DNA of 64,000 nucleotides from positions 23,201-87,200 of the forward strand of contig JAJYFY010000001.1 in assembly GCA_021785265.1 (NCBI GenBank), given 5' to 3'. Origin of the DNA: Pseudomonadota bacterium (GTDB taxonomy: Bacteria; Pseudomonadota; Gammaproteobacteria; JAKAQQ01). The notes beneath the pieces are model-generated. The model searched no databases, was not told the DNA's origin, and saw only the letters and a program-made list of their open reading frames with translations. Below are positions 8,114-16,045 of the stretch, piece after piece. Both the position numbers and the translations under genes were made by a program. Each line of letters begins with the position of its first letter. Position 1 is the first letter of the stretch.

Positions 8114-8864
8114 GAGTCACCGCCGTTCTCGCTTTGCCACTCTCCCGGTTCTCGCGACCCTGGTTCTGGCGGGTTGTGCGGGCACTCCCCAGCACCAGGC
8201 CCGTCCCAACGTCGCTTCTCTCTACAAACATGGACTCCACGCGCTGGAGGCGGCCAATTACAAAGCGGCCGAAGGCTATTTCCGCAGCCTGAAAGCCGAC
8301 TACCCGTTCAAGCGCTACGCCCGCGAAGCGGCCTTGTACCTCATCTACACGCACTTCATGGCCGGCCATAACCACGAGGCCGCAAATACGGCGCGTCGTT
8401 TCATCCAGGAACATCCCCGCAGTCCCGATGCCCCCTATGCCTACTTCATGGTCGCAGTTGCCGAATCCCAGATTCCCCTGAACTTCGTCGACCGGGTATT
8501 TGGGGTCAATCCGGCCAAACGAAACATCCGGAATCTGCGAGCTGCATTCGGTGACTACAAAAAACTCCTGGTTCACTTTCCCGCATCGCCCTATTCGCTG
8601 TACGGTCGCTTCGAGATGCACCGGATCCGCGACCGAATCGCGGAACACGACCTCTACATCGCGCACTTCCTCCTGGAGAAAGGCGCGTACGTCGCCTCCG
8701 CGAATCGCGCGGCCGAGATCGTCCGGAGGCTCGGGATGACCCCTTCGGTGCCCGCAGCACTCAAGATCCTGATCCGGGACTACCGGCATCTGGGTGAGCC
8801 GGCCCTGGCACTCCAAGCGCAAGCCCTTCGCGAGGCCATGCACAACACGCATTCAGGCTCCTGA
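8112..8864 (+). CDS. bamD: Outer membrane protein assembly factor BamD (lipoprotein)
   Basis: Essential lipoprotein of the BAM complex, which folds beta-barrels into the outer membrane; built of TPR-like helices. The 250-residue protein starts with a basic-hydrophobic signal ending in the lipobox LVLAGC, so the mature lipid-anchored Cys is about residue 21. BamD features follow: YFRSLKADYPFKRYAREA, AANTARRFIQEHPRSPDA and VDRVFGVNPAKRN. A -10-like TATACT sits at 8072-8077 with no clear -35. The 3' end overlaps the convergent nadE by 12 bases. Confidence 0.93.
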   Translation: MSHRRSRFATLPVLATLVLAGCAGTPQHQARPNVASLYKHGLHALEAANYKAAEGYFRSLKADYPFKRYAREAALYLIYTHFMAGHNHEAANTARRFIQEHPRSPDAPYAYFMVAVAESQIPLNFVDRVFGVNPAKRNIRNLRAAFGDYKKLLVHFPASPYSLYGRFEMHRIRDRIAEHDLYIAHFLLEKGAYVASANRAAEIVRRLGMTPSVPAALKILIRDYRHLGEPALALQAQALREAMHNTHSGS

Positions 8865-10532
8865 GCCCGGATCCTCCGGCAGATCCTCACGGGTCTCCGC
8901 CGCGACATCAAACCCCGAGGTGACGGGGTAGCGACGCTCGATCCCGAAGGCACGGGACGTGATCTTGACCCCCAGTGCCGCCTGGCGCCGTTTGTACTCG
9001 TTCGCGGCCACGCGCCGCACCACTTCCCGGACGGTTGGGGAACTGCCCAGACGGCTGGCCATCTCAGCGAAGGGTCGTTCGGTCTCGATCAACGCTTCCA
9101 GGATCGGGTCCAGCTCCGCATAGGGTGGCAAGCTATCCCGGTCCCTCTGCCCTTCCCTCAACTCGGCTGTGGGCTCGCGTTCCAGAACCGCCCGGGGGAT
9201 CACCGGCGAGATTGCGTTCCGGTAGCGCGCCAGCTCGAAAACCAGGGTCTTCGGCACGTCGGCCAGCGGAGCAAATCCACCCGCCATGTCACCGTAGAGG
9301 GTCGTGTATCCCATGGCCATCTCACTCTTGTTGCCGGTTGCGAGAACGATCCGTCCGCTCGCATTTGACAGTGCCATGAGTAGCACGCCACGGATCCGTG
9401 CCTGCAGGTTCTCCCAAACGACCGTTGAGCTCGTGGGGATGCCGGACGGTTCAAGCCCCTTCCGGAACGCCTTGACGATGGGTTCAATCGGCAGTTCGAC
9501 GGTCTGGATCCCCAGGATCTCGGACTCTTCGAGTGCCCCTGTACGCGAAAGCGCCGACGTATGGCGGGACGGCAGGAGCACTCCCGTAACCGCCCCCGCC
9601 CCCAGCGCATCCACCGCGAGGGCTGCGGTGAGCGACGAGTCGATCCCGCCGGAGAGTCCGATGAGCACTCCCGTAATCCCGTTCTTACCCACATAATCGG
9701 CCACCGCCATCCGGAGAGCCGGGTACACCGACCCGGCCACCCCAGGGAGGGGTTCCGGATCCGGAGCCTCGAGCCGGATGGCTCCCGCCCGGTTCCGGAC
9801 CCTGACCGGCCATAGTGCAGTGGCACAAGCCGGTGCCCGGAAAACGACGTTGGAACTGGGGTTCAGGGCGAGCGAGATGCCGTCGAACACGATTTCATCC
9901 TGCCCACCAACGAGATTGGTGCAGACGAGCGGAATCCCGGTTTCCCGGACCCGGGAGGCGAATACCCCCTCGCGTTCGGCCGCCTTTCCGATGCAGAAGG
10001 GAGACGCACTGAGCCCAACCAGCAGATCCGCTCCCAGTGCCCGTCCTCCTGCCGCCGGTTCGGGGGCCCACAGATCCTCGCATACCAGCAACGCGATCCG
10101 CACGCCGTCATGGTTCCAGACCGCGGTTTCCGTGCCCGGCACAAAGTAGCGTTTCTCGTCAAAAACCCCGTAGTTCGGCAGACACTGCTTGAACGCGCGG
10201 GCCACCACCCGTCCTCCAGTGATGACCGATGCAGCGTTGAAAATCTGGGATCCGTCGTAATGCGGATGACCCACCACGATCGGCGGCCCCGACCAGGCGG
10301 CAGCGAGACGGGACAGGCCAGCCATCGCCTCGCGACGAAAGTCTGGCTGAAACAGGAGATCGCGTGGTGGATACCCACACAAGACCAGTTCCGGAAAAAC
10401 CGTGAGCCAAGCCTGGTGCTCCTTCTGGGCCCGACGGGCCGCATCCAGGATGGACTGGACGTTGCCCGCGATATCCCCCACGCAGGGATTGATCTGGGCC
10501 AGAACGATCGTCCCGGGCAGTTCGGCGTGCAT
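8853..10532 (-). CDS. nadE: Glutamine-dependent NAD synthetase
   Basis: Last step of NAD synthesis: converts nicotinate adenine dinucleotide to NAD using ammonia from glutamine. The 559-residue protein has two domains. The first half is a nitrilase-type amidase with FPELVLCGYPPRDLL (Glu), a central Lys and LLVCEDLW (Cys). The second half is an ATP pyrophosphatase with LSGGIDSSLTAALAVDALG and NKSEMAMGYTTLYGDMAGG. It follows sucD by 25 bases and probably shares the sucC-sucD transcript. Confidence 0.95.
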   Translation of the reverse strand: MHAELPGTIVLAQINPCVGDIAGNVQSILDAARRAQKEHQAWLTVFPELVLCGYPPRDLLFQPDFRREAMAGLSRLAAAWSGPPIVVGHPHYDGSQIFNAASVITGGRVVARAFKQCLPNYGVFDEKRYFVPGTETAVWNHDGVRIALLVCEDLWAPEPAAGGRALGADLLVGLSASPFCIGKAAEREGVFASRVRETGIPLVCTNLVGGQDEIVFDGISLALNPSSNVVFRAPACATALWPVRVRNRAGAIRLEAPDPEPLPGVAGSVYPALRMAVADYVGKNGITGVLIGLSGGIDSSLTAALAVDALGAGAVTGVLLPSRHTSALSRTGALEESEILGIQTVELPIEPIVKAFRKGLEPSGIPTSSTVVWENLQARIRGVLLMALSNASGRIVLATGNKSEMAMGYTTLYGDMAGGFAPLADVPKTLVFELARYRNAISPVIPRAVLEREPTAELREGQRDRDSLPPYAELDPILEALIETERPFAEMASRLGSSPTVREVVRRVAANEYKRRQAALGVKITSRAFGIERRYPVTSGFDVAAETREDLPEDPGSGA

Positions 10533-10557
10533 GGTCCGTTGATCCGTCGGACGGAAC

Positions 10558-11436
10558 CTACCGTCGCTTCAGCCGATCATTCATCGCCTGTCCGATATCG
10601 GCTGGGGAATGGACCACCGTGACGAAAGCCTCCTCAAAGGCACGGTACTTCTCGGCGGCCGTTCCGGTCCCCCCTGAAATGATGGCACCCGCATGTCCCA
10701 TGCGCTTTCCGGGTGGGGCTGTGACCCCCGCAACGTAGGCGACGACCGGCTTAGTGACGTGGTCGCGGATATAGGCTGCCGCTTTTTCCTCGTCGTTCCC
10801 CCCGATCTCGCCCACGAGGACGATGCCCTCGGTTTCGGGATCCGCCTCGAACAGGGTCAGACAGTCGATGAATCCGATCCCGTGGATGGGATCCCCGCCG
10901 ATCCCGATGCAGGTCGACTGCCCCAGACCGATTTCGGTGGTCTGGTGGACGGCGACGTAGGTCAGGGTTCCGGAGCGGGAGACAATACCGATTCTCCCCC
11001 GGCGATGGATCGACCCCGGCATGATGCCCATCTTGCACCCATCCGGGGTAATAATGCCCGGACAGTTCGGTCCGATCAGGCGGGTTTCCGGCCGGTTTCG
11101 CAGCGCCGTCTTGACCCGCATCATGTCGAGCACGGGAATATGTTCCGTGATGCAGACAATGAGCCGGACTCCGGCATCTGCGGCTTCGAGGATGGCATCC
11201 GCCGCACCCGCCGCCGGCACAAAGATGAGACTGGCTTGTGCTTCAGTCTCTCTGACAGCCTCACGAACCGTGTCGAACACGGGCCGATCCAGATGACGGG
11301 TCCCGCCACGTCCGGGGGTCACCCCGCCCACCAGACAGGTCCCATACTGGATCGCCTGTTCACAATGAAAAGTCCCCTGGCGGCCGGTAAAACCCTGACA
11401 AATCACTCGCGTTTCGCGATCGACGAGCACGCTCAT
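10558..11436 (-). CDS. sucD: Succinyl-CoA synthetase alpha subunit
   Basis: Alpha chain of the TCA-cycle enzyme that makes ATP or GTP from succinyl-CoA. The 292-residue protein has the CoA-binding N-terminus [26 protein letters not shown] and the phosphohistidine loop [16 protein letters not shown]. Its ATG overlaps the sucC stop by ATGA, consistent with one-to-one translational coupling of the two subunits. Confidence 0.96.
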   Translation of the reverse strand: MSVLVDRETRVICQGFTGRQGTFHCEQAIQYGTCLVGGVTPGRGGTRHLDRPVFDTVREAVRETEAQASLIFVPAAGAADAILEAADAGVRLIVCITEHIPVLDMMRVKTALRNRPETRLIGPNCPGIITPDGCKMGIMPGSIHRRGRIGIVSRSGTLTYVAVHQTTEIGLGQSTCIGIGGDPIHGIGFIDCLTLFEADPETEGIVLVGEIGGNDEEKAAAYIRDHVTKPVVAYVAGVTAPPGKRMGHAGAIISGGTGTAAEKYRAFEEAFVTVVHSPADIGQAMNDRLKRR

Positions 11437-12602
11437 GCCGCACCTCCGGCGGCACGGACCGCTCTCTCGGCCGCGCGAGCCAGTCCGGATGCCGTCTCGA
11501 TCGGCAATCGGCTCTCGGCAAACATCCGCCGACCTTCCACAGCCCGGGTCCCCTCCAACTGGACAATCACGGGAACCCCAGGAGCGACTTCCTTGAAGGC
11601 CGCAATGATTCCCTCCGCAATCAGGTCACAACGCACGATTCCTCCGAAAATATTGACAAAAATCGACCGGACCCGGGGATTGGCCCGGAAAATCCGAAAG
11701 GCCTCGGTCACCCGGGCCGCCGTCGCGTCTCCCCCCACATCCAGGAAGTTGGCTGGCCGGCCACCCTTGAGCTGGATTAGGTCCATGGTCGCCATGGCCA
11801 GTCCCGCGCCATTGACCATGCACGCAATCTCGCCATCCAGCGCCACATAGTTAAGACCAGCCCGGGCCGCTTCGTCCTCGGCCGGGTCACGCTGGCTAGG
11901 GTCATCCATGGCGGCGAGTGTCGCGTGGCGGCCGAGCGCGTTGTCATCCAGGTTCACCTTGGCGTCGAGTGCCAGCAGGACTCCCCCGCGAGTCACGATC
12001 AGGGGGTTGATCTCGATGAGGGAGGCATCCGACTCCCGGAGACAGCGCTCCAGTCCGGAAAGGAGGGACGCGAGCGCCGAAAGCTGCGGAGACTCCATCC
12101 GGAAAGCCCCTCCCAGAATTCGGGTCACATAGGCCGGGACTCCGGGGTCGGGGGGCAAGGGCACCGTCACGATTTTTTCCGGGTCGCTCGCGGCCACCGT
12201 CTCGATTTCCATGCCACCCTCGGCGGAGGCGATGAAGCTCAGACATTCACGTGCACGATCAACAACCAGGCTGAGATACAGTTCCCGCCCGATATCCGAC
12301 GCCTGCTCAACCCAGACCGCATGGACCGGCAATCCATCAGGTCCCGTCTGATGGGTTTTGAGACGCTTTCCAAGGAGCCGTCCGGCCACCTCTCCTACCG
12401 CATCCGGCGAACGGCACACCTCGACCCCCCCCGCCTTGCCGCGACCCCCGGCGTGGATCTGGGCCTTGACGACCCAAGTCGAACCACCGAGTCGTTCTGC
12501 GGACGCGACGGCTTCCGCCGGGGTCCGGGCAACCGCACCGGACGGAACCGGGATGCCAAAACGGGAAAAAACTTCTTTGGCCTGGTACTCATGGAGGTTC
12601 AT
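11433..12602 (-). CDS. sucC: Succinyl-CoA synthetase beta subunit
   Basis: Beta chain with an ATP-grasp domain; binds nucleotide and succinate. I chose the ATG giving the canonical [12 protein letters not shown] (389 residues); a GTG nine bases upstream is also open. [11 protein letters not shown] and [12 protein letters not shown] lie in the ATP-grasp and carboxylate regions, and [18 protein letters not shown] marks the ligase domain. It is the first gene of sucC-sucD-nadE and is divergent from pilS across about 150 bases. Confidence 0.95.
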   Translation of the reverse strand: MNLHEYQAKEVFSRFGIPVPSGAVARTPAEAVASAERLGGSTWVVKAQIHAGGRGKAGGVEVCRSPDAVGEVAGRLLGKRLKTHQTGPDGLPVHAVWVEQASDIGRELYLSLVVDRARECLSFIASAEGGMEIETVAASDPEKIVTVPLPPDPGVPAYVTRILGGAFRMESPQLSALASLLSGLERCLRESDASLIEINPLIVTRGGVLLALDAKVNLDDNALGRHATLAAMDDPSQRDPAEDEAARAGLNYVALDGEIACMVNGAGLAMATMDLIQLKGGRPANFLDVGGDATAARVTEAFRIFRANPRVRSIFVNIFGGIVRCDLIAEGIIAAFKEVAPGVPVIVQLEGTRAVEGRRMFAESRLPIETASGLARAAERAVRAAGGAA

Positions 12603-12710
12603 GAAACCCACTCTTCGGGGAAACCGGGGACCCCGCTATTTTCGCCGATTTGCGGTTTGATTGCCGGAAATTCGAGTGCCCACTCCCTGCGACCTTCCGG
12701 CGGGAATGTG

Positions 12711-12716
12711 TATGAT
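12711..12716 (+). promoter_or_regulatory. -10-like element upstream of pilS
   Basis: TATGAT fits a -10 box about 35 bases before the preferred pilS start. No good -35 lies 16-18 bases upstream. If real, it excludes the longer pilS start codons at 12661 and 12706. Confidence 0.3.
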
Positions 12717-12750
12717 CATCTTCACCGATCGCCTGAACCAGAGTGACGGA

Positions 12751-14424
12751 ATGGCTGCCCCCACACCCCCGCTCTCCTCCGCAACCTTCCATGAAGCACC
12801 AGGGCCCGCCCCACTCCGAAAGGGAAGGAGTGGGCGCTCCGATCCGCAACGCACACGCCGCCTGCTGTGGATCCTCACCGTCTACCGCTTCGTGATCGGG
12901 ATCCTCCTCCTTCTTGCGACAGTCGCCCGCTCCAGCTGGTTCCCCCTGTCAGAAACCGCGGCCCAGCGGCTACAGTGGATGGCGGGTGGCTACCTGCTCT
13001 GGAGTCTCCTGCTTTTGGGTCTGGCCATCGGCCTGCCCGAACGCGTGCGTCGACGGTGGGAACCCCTCCTCGCTCCGGCCGCGGATCTGGTTTTCATTGC
13101 CGCACTGGCACAAAGCCATGTGGCTGCACAATGGCTCCTCACCAGTAATCTCTTCATGATTCCGCTCGGAGTAGCGGCCTCGATCCTGAATCTCGAAGGA
13201 TGTCTCGCACTGGCCTCGCTCACCAGTGTTTTCGTCCTCACGCGTAGTTTCGACCAGTGGTTAGCGGGCCAGGGAACCAATCCCCTGCTTCATGCCGCCC
13301 TCTTTTCCATCCTGTTTTTTCTGATCACGCTGATCCTGTATTCCCTGGCGAACCGGGTCCGGATCACCGAAACCATCCTGGCCCGCCAAAAACTGGATCT
13401 CGACAACCTGTCCGAACTCAATGCCTATCTGGTTCAGCGTATGCCAACCGGGGTCGTGATCTTCGACCGCGAAGACCGGGTCCGATTTTTTAATGCGGCA
13501 GCGGCCCAACTGCTGAGTCCGCCCGGCATGGACCCCAACCCACACGCCCGGAACCTGCTTCGCTTCCTCCGGAGTCAGAAGGACGAACGGCCCAAAACAG
13601 CCCCACCCCTCGTCACGCCCGTCGGTCGGTCGGTTCTACCCGACCTGCGACCGATTGGCCAGCAGGGTTCCATCTTGACCCTTGAGGATTTGAGCCAGCT
13701 CGATGCCAAAATGCACGAGCTCAAGCTGCAGGCCATGGGTCGGCTCACGGCCGCTATTGCCCATGAGATCAGAAACCCGCTGGCCGCCATCCGCCACGCC
13801 GCCCAGTTGCTCCATGAGTCCCAGCATCTCGACCCCGAGGACCGACACCTCAACCAGATTACCCTGGACCAAGTCGAACGGCTCAACCGGGTCATCGGCA
13901 ACATCCTGACCCTGTCGAGGCCCACCACCCGACCGGCACAACCCCTGGAACTGGGCGTTTGGCTCCAGGGGTTTATGGAGGAATTCGCGAGCCGTCACGG
14001 TATGACCCTGCCCTCCGGCCAAATTCGCGCGGTTGAGTTCGAAAAGCACCTCGAAGCGCAGGTGAGCCCGGATCTGTTGCACCAGATTGTCTGGAATCTG
14101 GCCGAGAATGCCTTTACCCACGGAGTGTCCGCAAGCCGTCGGGATCGAGCCGTGGTTCTCTTCCGCCTGGACCGGAAACACCGGCAGGGACAGGTGCGCT
14201 TGGGCGTCTTGGATCGGGGACCGGGAATCCCTGAAAACCTGCTTGAACGGATTTATGATCCTTTCTACAGTACCTCCCCCCAAGGTACCGGGCTTGGACT
14301 GTTCATCGCACGCGAGCTCTGCACGCTGAACGGCCTGAGCCTGCATTATCGTAAACGAAAAAGTGGGGGGAGCGAGTTCTACATTCTTTTCCCCAACTCC
14401 CAACCAGCAGCAGTCTCCTCATGA
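12751..14424 (+). CDS. pilS: Sensor histidine kinase PilS
   Basis: Inner-membrane sensor of the PilS/PilR system, which senses pilin levels and activates type IV pilin transcription. About 557 residues: a polar N-terminus, six predicted membrane helices in the first 200 residues, a PAS-like domain (VIFDREDRVRFFNAAA), a dimerisation/phosphoacceptor domain with AIAHEIRNPLAAIRHA, and a HATPase_c domain with LAENAFTHG, DRGPGIPE and GTGLGLFIARELC. In-frame codons at 12661 (TTG), 12706 and 12712 are alternatives without good ribosome sites. It overlaps pilR by ATGA. Confidence 0.88.
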   Translation: MAAPTPPLSSATFHEAPGPAPLRKGRSGRSDPQRTRRLLWILTVYRFVIGILLLLATVARSSWFPLSETAAQRLQWMAGGYLLWSLLLLGLAIGLPERVRRRWEPLLAPAADLVFIAALAQSHVAAQWLLTSNLFMIPLGVAASILNLEGCLALASLTSVFVLTRSFDQWLAGQGTNPLLHAALFSILFFLITLILYSLANRVRITETILARQKLDLDNLSELNAYLVQRMPTGVVIFDREDRVRFFNAAAAQLLSPPGMDPNPHARNLLRFLRSQKDERPKTAPPLVTPVGRSVLPDLRPIGQQGSILTLEDLSQLDAKMHELKLQAMGRLTAAIAHEIRNPLAAIRHAAQLLHESQHLDPEDRHLNQITLDQVERLNRVIGNILTLSRPTTRPAQPLELGVWLQGFMEEFASRHGMTLPSGQIRAVEFEKHLEAQVSPDLLHQIVWNLAENAFTHGVSASRRDRAVVLFRLDRKHRQGQVRLGVLDRGPGIPENLLERIYDPFYSTSPQGTGLGLFIARELCTLNGLSLHYRKRKSGGSEFYILFPNSQPAAVSS

Positions 14425-15749
14425 AACGACCTGATCCTGCACCTCCTGCCCGGATCCTGATTGTGGACGATGAACCCGACCTTGTGGAACTGATTGGGCT
14501 CACCCTCAAACGGATGGGGATCCTGAGCGTCAGCGCGGGGACCCTGGAAGCGGCACGACGGGAACTGCGTGAGGGGAAGTACGCCTTCTGTCTCCTGGAT
14601 CTCAAACTGCCGGATGGGGATGGACTGGATCTCGTGGAATGGATCGACCAGAACACGCCCGACACGACCGTGGCGGTCCTCACGGCCCACGCCAGTATCG
14701 AAGTCGCGGTCCGTGCCCTCAAACTCGGTGCTTTCGATTTCCTGACCAAACCGGTCGATCTCACCGTGCTCCGGCAACTCGTGACCAGTGCGCTCCGCGC
14801 AGCTCGTGGACAACCTCCCTCAGGCAACCCCCTGATCGGCGAGCATCCGACCATCCAGGAACTCCGCTCGCTGATCCTCCGCGTGGCCCGCAGCCAGGCT
14901 CCCGTCCACATTCATGGAGAAACCGGTACCGGGAAGGAGCTGGTCAGCCGGCTTATTCATGCCAACGGGCCACGGCACGACCGGCCCTTCGTCCCGATTA
15001 ACTGCGGTGCCATTCCGGGCGAACTGCTCGAAAGCGAGTTGTTCGGGTACAAACGAGGCGCTTTCACCGGCGCCGTTTCGGATCAACTGGGACTCATCCG
15101 GAGTGCCGAGGGTGGAAGCCTGTTCTTGGACGAGGTGGCCGAACTCCCCCTCACGATGCAGGTCAAGCTCCTGCGTTTCATGCAGGAAAAAACCATTCGT
15201 CCCCTGGGGATGCCACAAGAGATCCCGGTCGACGTCCGGATCATTTCAGCCTCACATCGTAACCTGCAGGAAGCCGTGGCCCAGGGGCGTTTCCGCGAGG
15301 ATTTGTACTACCGGCTGGTCGTGATCGAAATGTTTGTTCCTCCGTTGAGAGAACGCTTGGGCGATATCGCGCAAATTGCACCGGCTTTGGTCTCCCGTCT
15401 GGCTCTGGACCGGTCTGTCACACTGACACCGGATGCGCTGTCACGACTCCAAGCCTATGACTACCCGGGCAATATCCGCGAACTCGAGAACATCCTGGAA
15501 CGGGCTCTCACTCTCTGTGACGGTGAGGTGATCCATGGCGATGATATCCGCCTGCGGAAAACCGAGCGGATCCCAGTTCCCGAAGGGGCGAACCAGAATC
15601 CCCTCCCCGCCTACCTAGAGGAGCTCGAAAGGGAACGCATCCTGCAGGCACTTCGCGAAAGCAAGGGCAACAAGACCGCTGCCGCACAGCATCTGGGTAT
15701 CAGCTTCAGACAGTTCCGCTACCGACTCAAGAAACTCGGTATCGAGTAA
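14421..15749 (+). CDS. pilR: Sigma-54-dependent response regulator PilR
   Basis: NtrC-type activator of pilin transcription, partner of PilS. The 442-residue protein has an N-terminal receiver (ILIVDDEPDL, phosphoacceptor in CLLDLKLPDGDG, Lys in FLTKPVD), a central AAA+ domain with Walker A GETGTGKE, the sigma-54-contacting GAFTGA, and a Walker B region at GGSLFLDEVAELP, and a C-terminal Fis-type helix-turn-helix (KTAAAQHLGISFRQFRYRL). Two sigma-54-type pilin promoters and a phased repeat array at 54265-54914 are its likely targets. Confidence 0.92.
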   Translation: MKRPDPAPPARILIVDDEPDLVELIGLTLKRMGILSVSAGTLEAARRELREGKYAFCLLDLKLPDGDGLDLVEWIDQNTPDTTVAVLTAHASIEVAVRALKLGAFDFLTKPVDLTVLRQLVTSALRAARGQPPSGNPLIGEHPTIQELRSLILRVARSQAPVHIHGETGTGKELVSRLIHANGPRHDRPFVPINCGAIPGELLESELFGYKRGAFTGAVSDQLGLIRSAEGGSLFLDEVAELPLTMQVKLLRFMQEKTIRPLGMPQEIPVDVRIISASHRNLQEAVAQGRFREDLYYRLVVIEMFVPPLRERLGDIAQIAPALVSRLALDRSVTLTPDALSRLQAYDYPGNIRELENILERALTLCDGEVIHGDDIRLRKTERIPVPEGANQNPLPAYLEELERERILQALRESKGNKTAAAQHLGISFRQFRYRLKKLGIE

Positions 15750-16045
15750 CCGGAGTTGGACTGGGAGGCAGGCGGTACAAACAAGACGTCAAAATCCCGT
15801 GTACGCGTCCGTGTGAGGACACGGCTTGCATGCGACCTGGACGGGACTCGTGAGCGGTTAGGGTCACGCAGTGGGATGCAGACGACTGGCAGGCGCTTCG
15901 CGAAACCCAAAACGTTCATTGCTTCGACTTCGCGTAGCGCCCAAACCTGATCCTCTCTGCCTTCTTCGATCGACCCGGGGCGGTCGAGCCCGTCGCGAGC
16001 CGGAAGGTCAATCCGCGCGCGCAGTCTACAACCTCGAATCGGTTC
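15750..16045. other. Non-coding gap between convergent pilR and fadE-like gene
   Basis: About 296 bases with no convincing gene or tRNA. Two perfect 6-bp-stem hairpins are visible: CCGTGT-GAGG-ACACGG at 15809-15824, about 60 bases past pilR, and TCGACC-N6-GGTCGA at 15970-15987, about 60 bases past the fadE-like stop. Neither has a T-tract, so they are not classical intrinsic terminators, though each is placed where a 3' end would be. Short open frames here look random. Confidence 0.5.

Noticed and set aside
16000..16045. Possible tRNA T-arm (a CTCGAATC-like word)
   Set aside because: No acceptor stem, anticodon arm or D-arm can be drawn around it.
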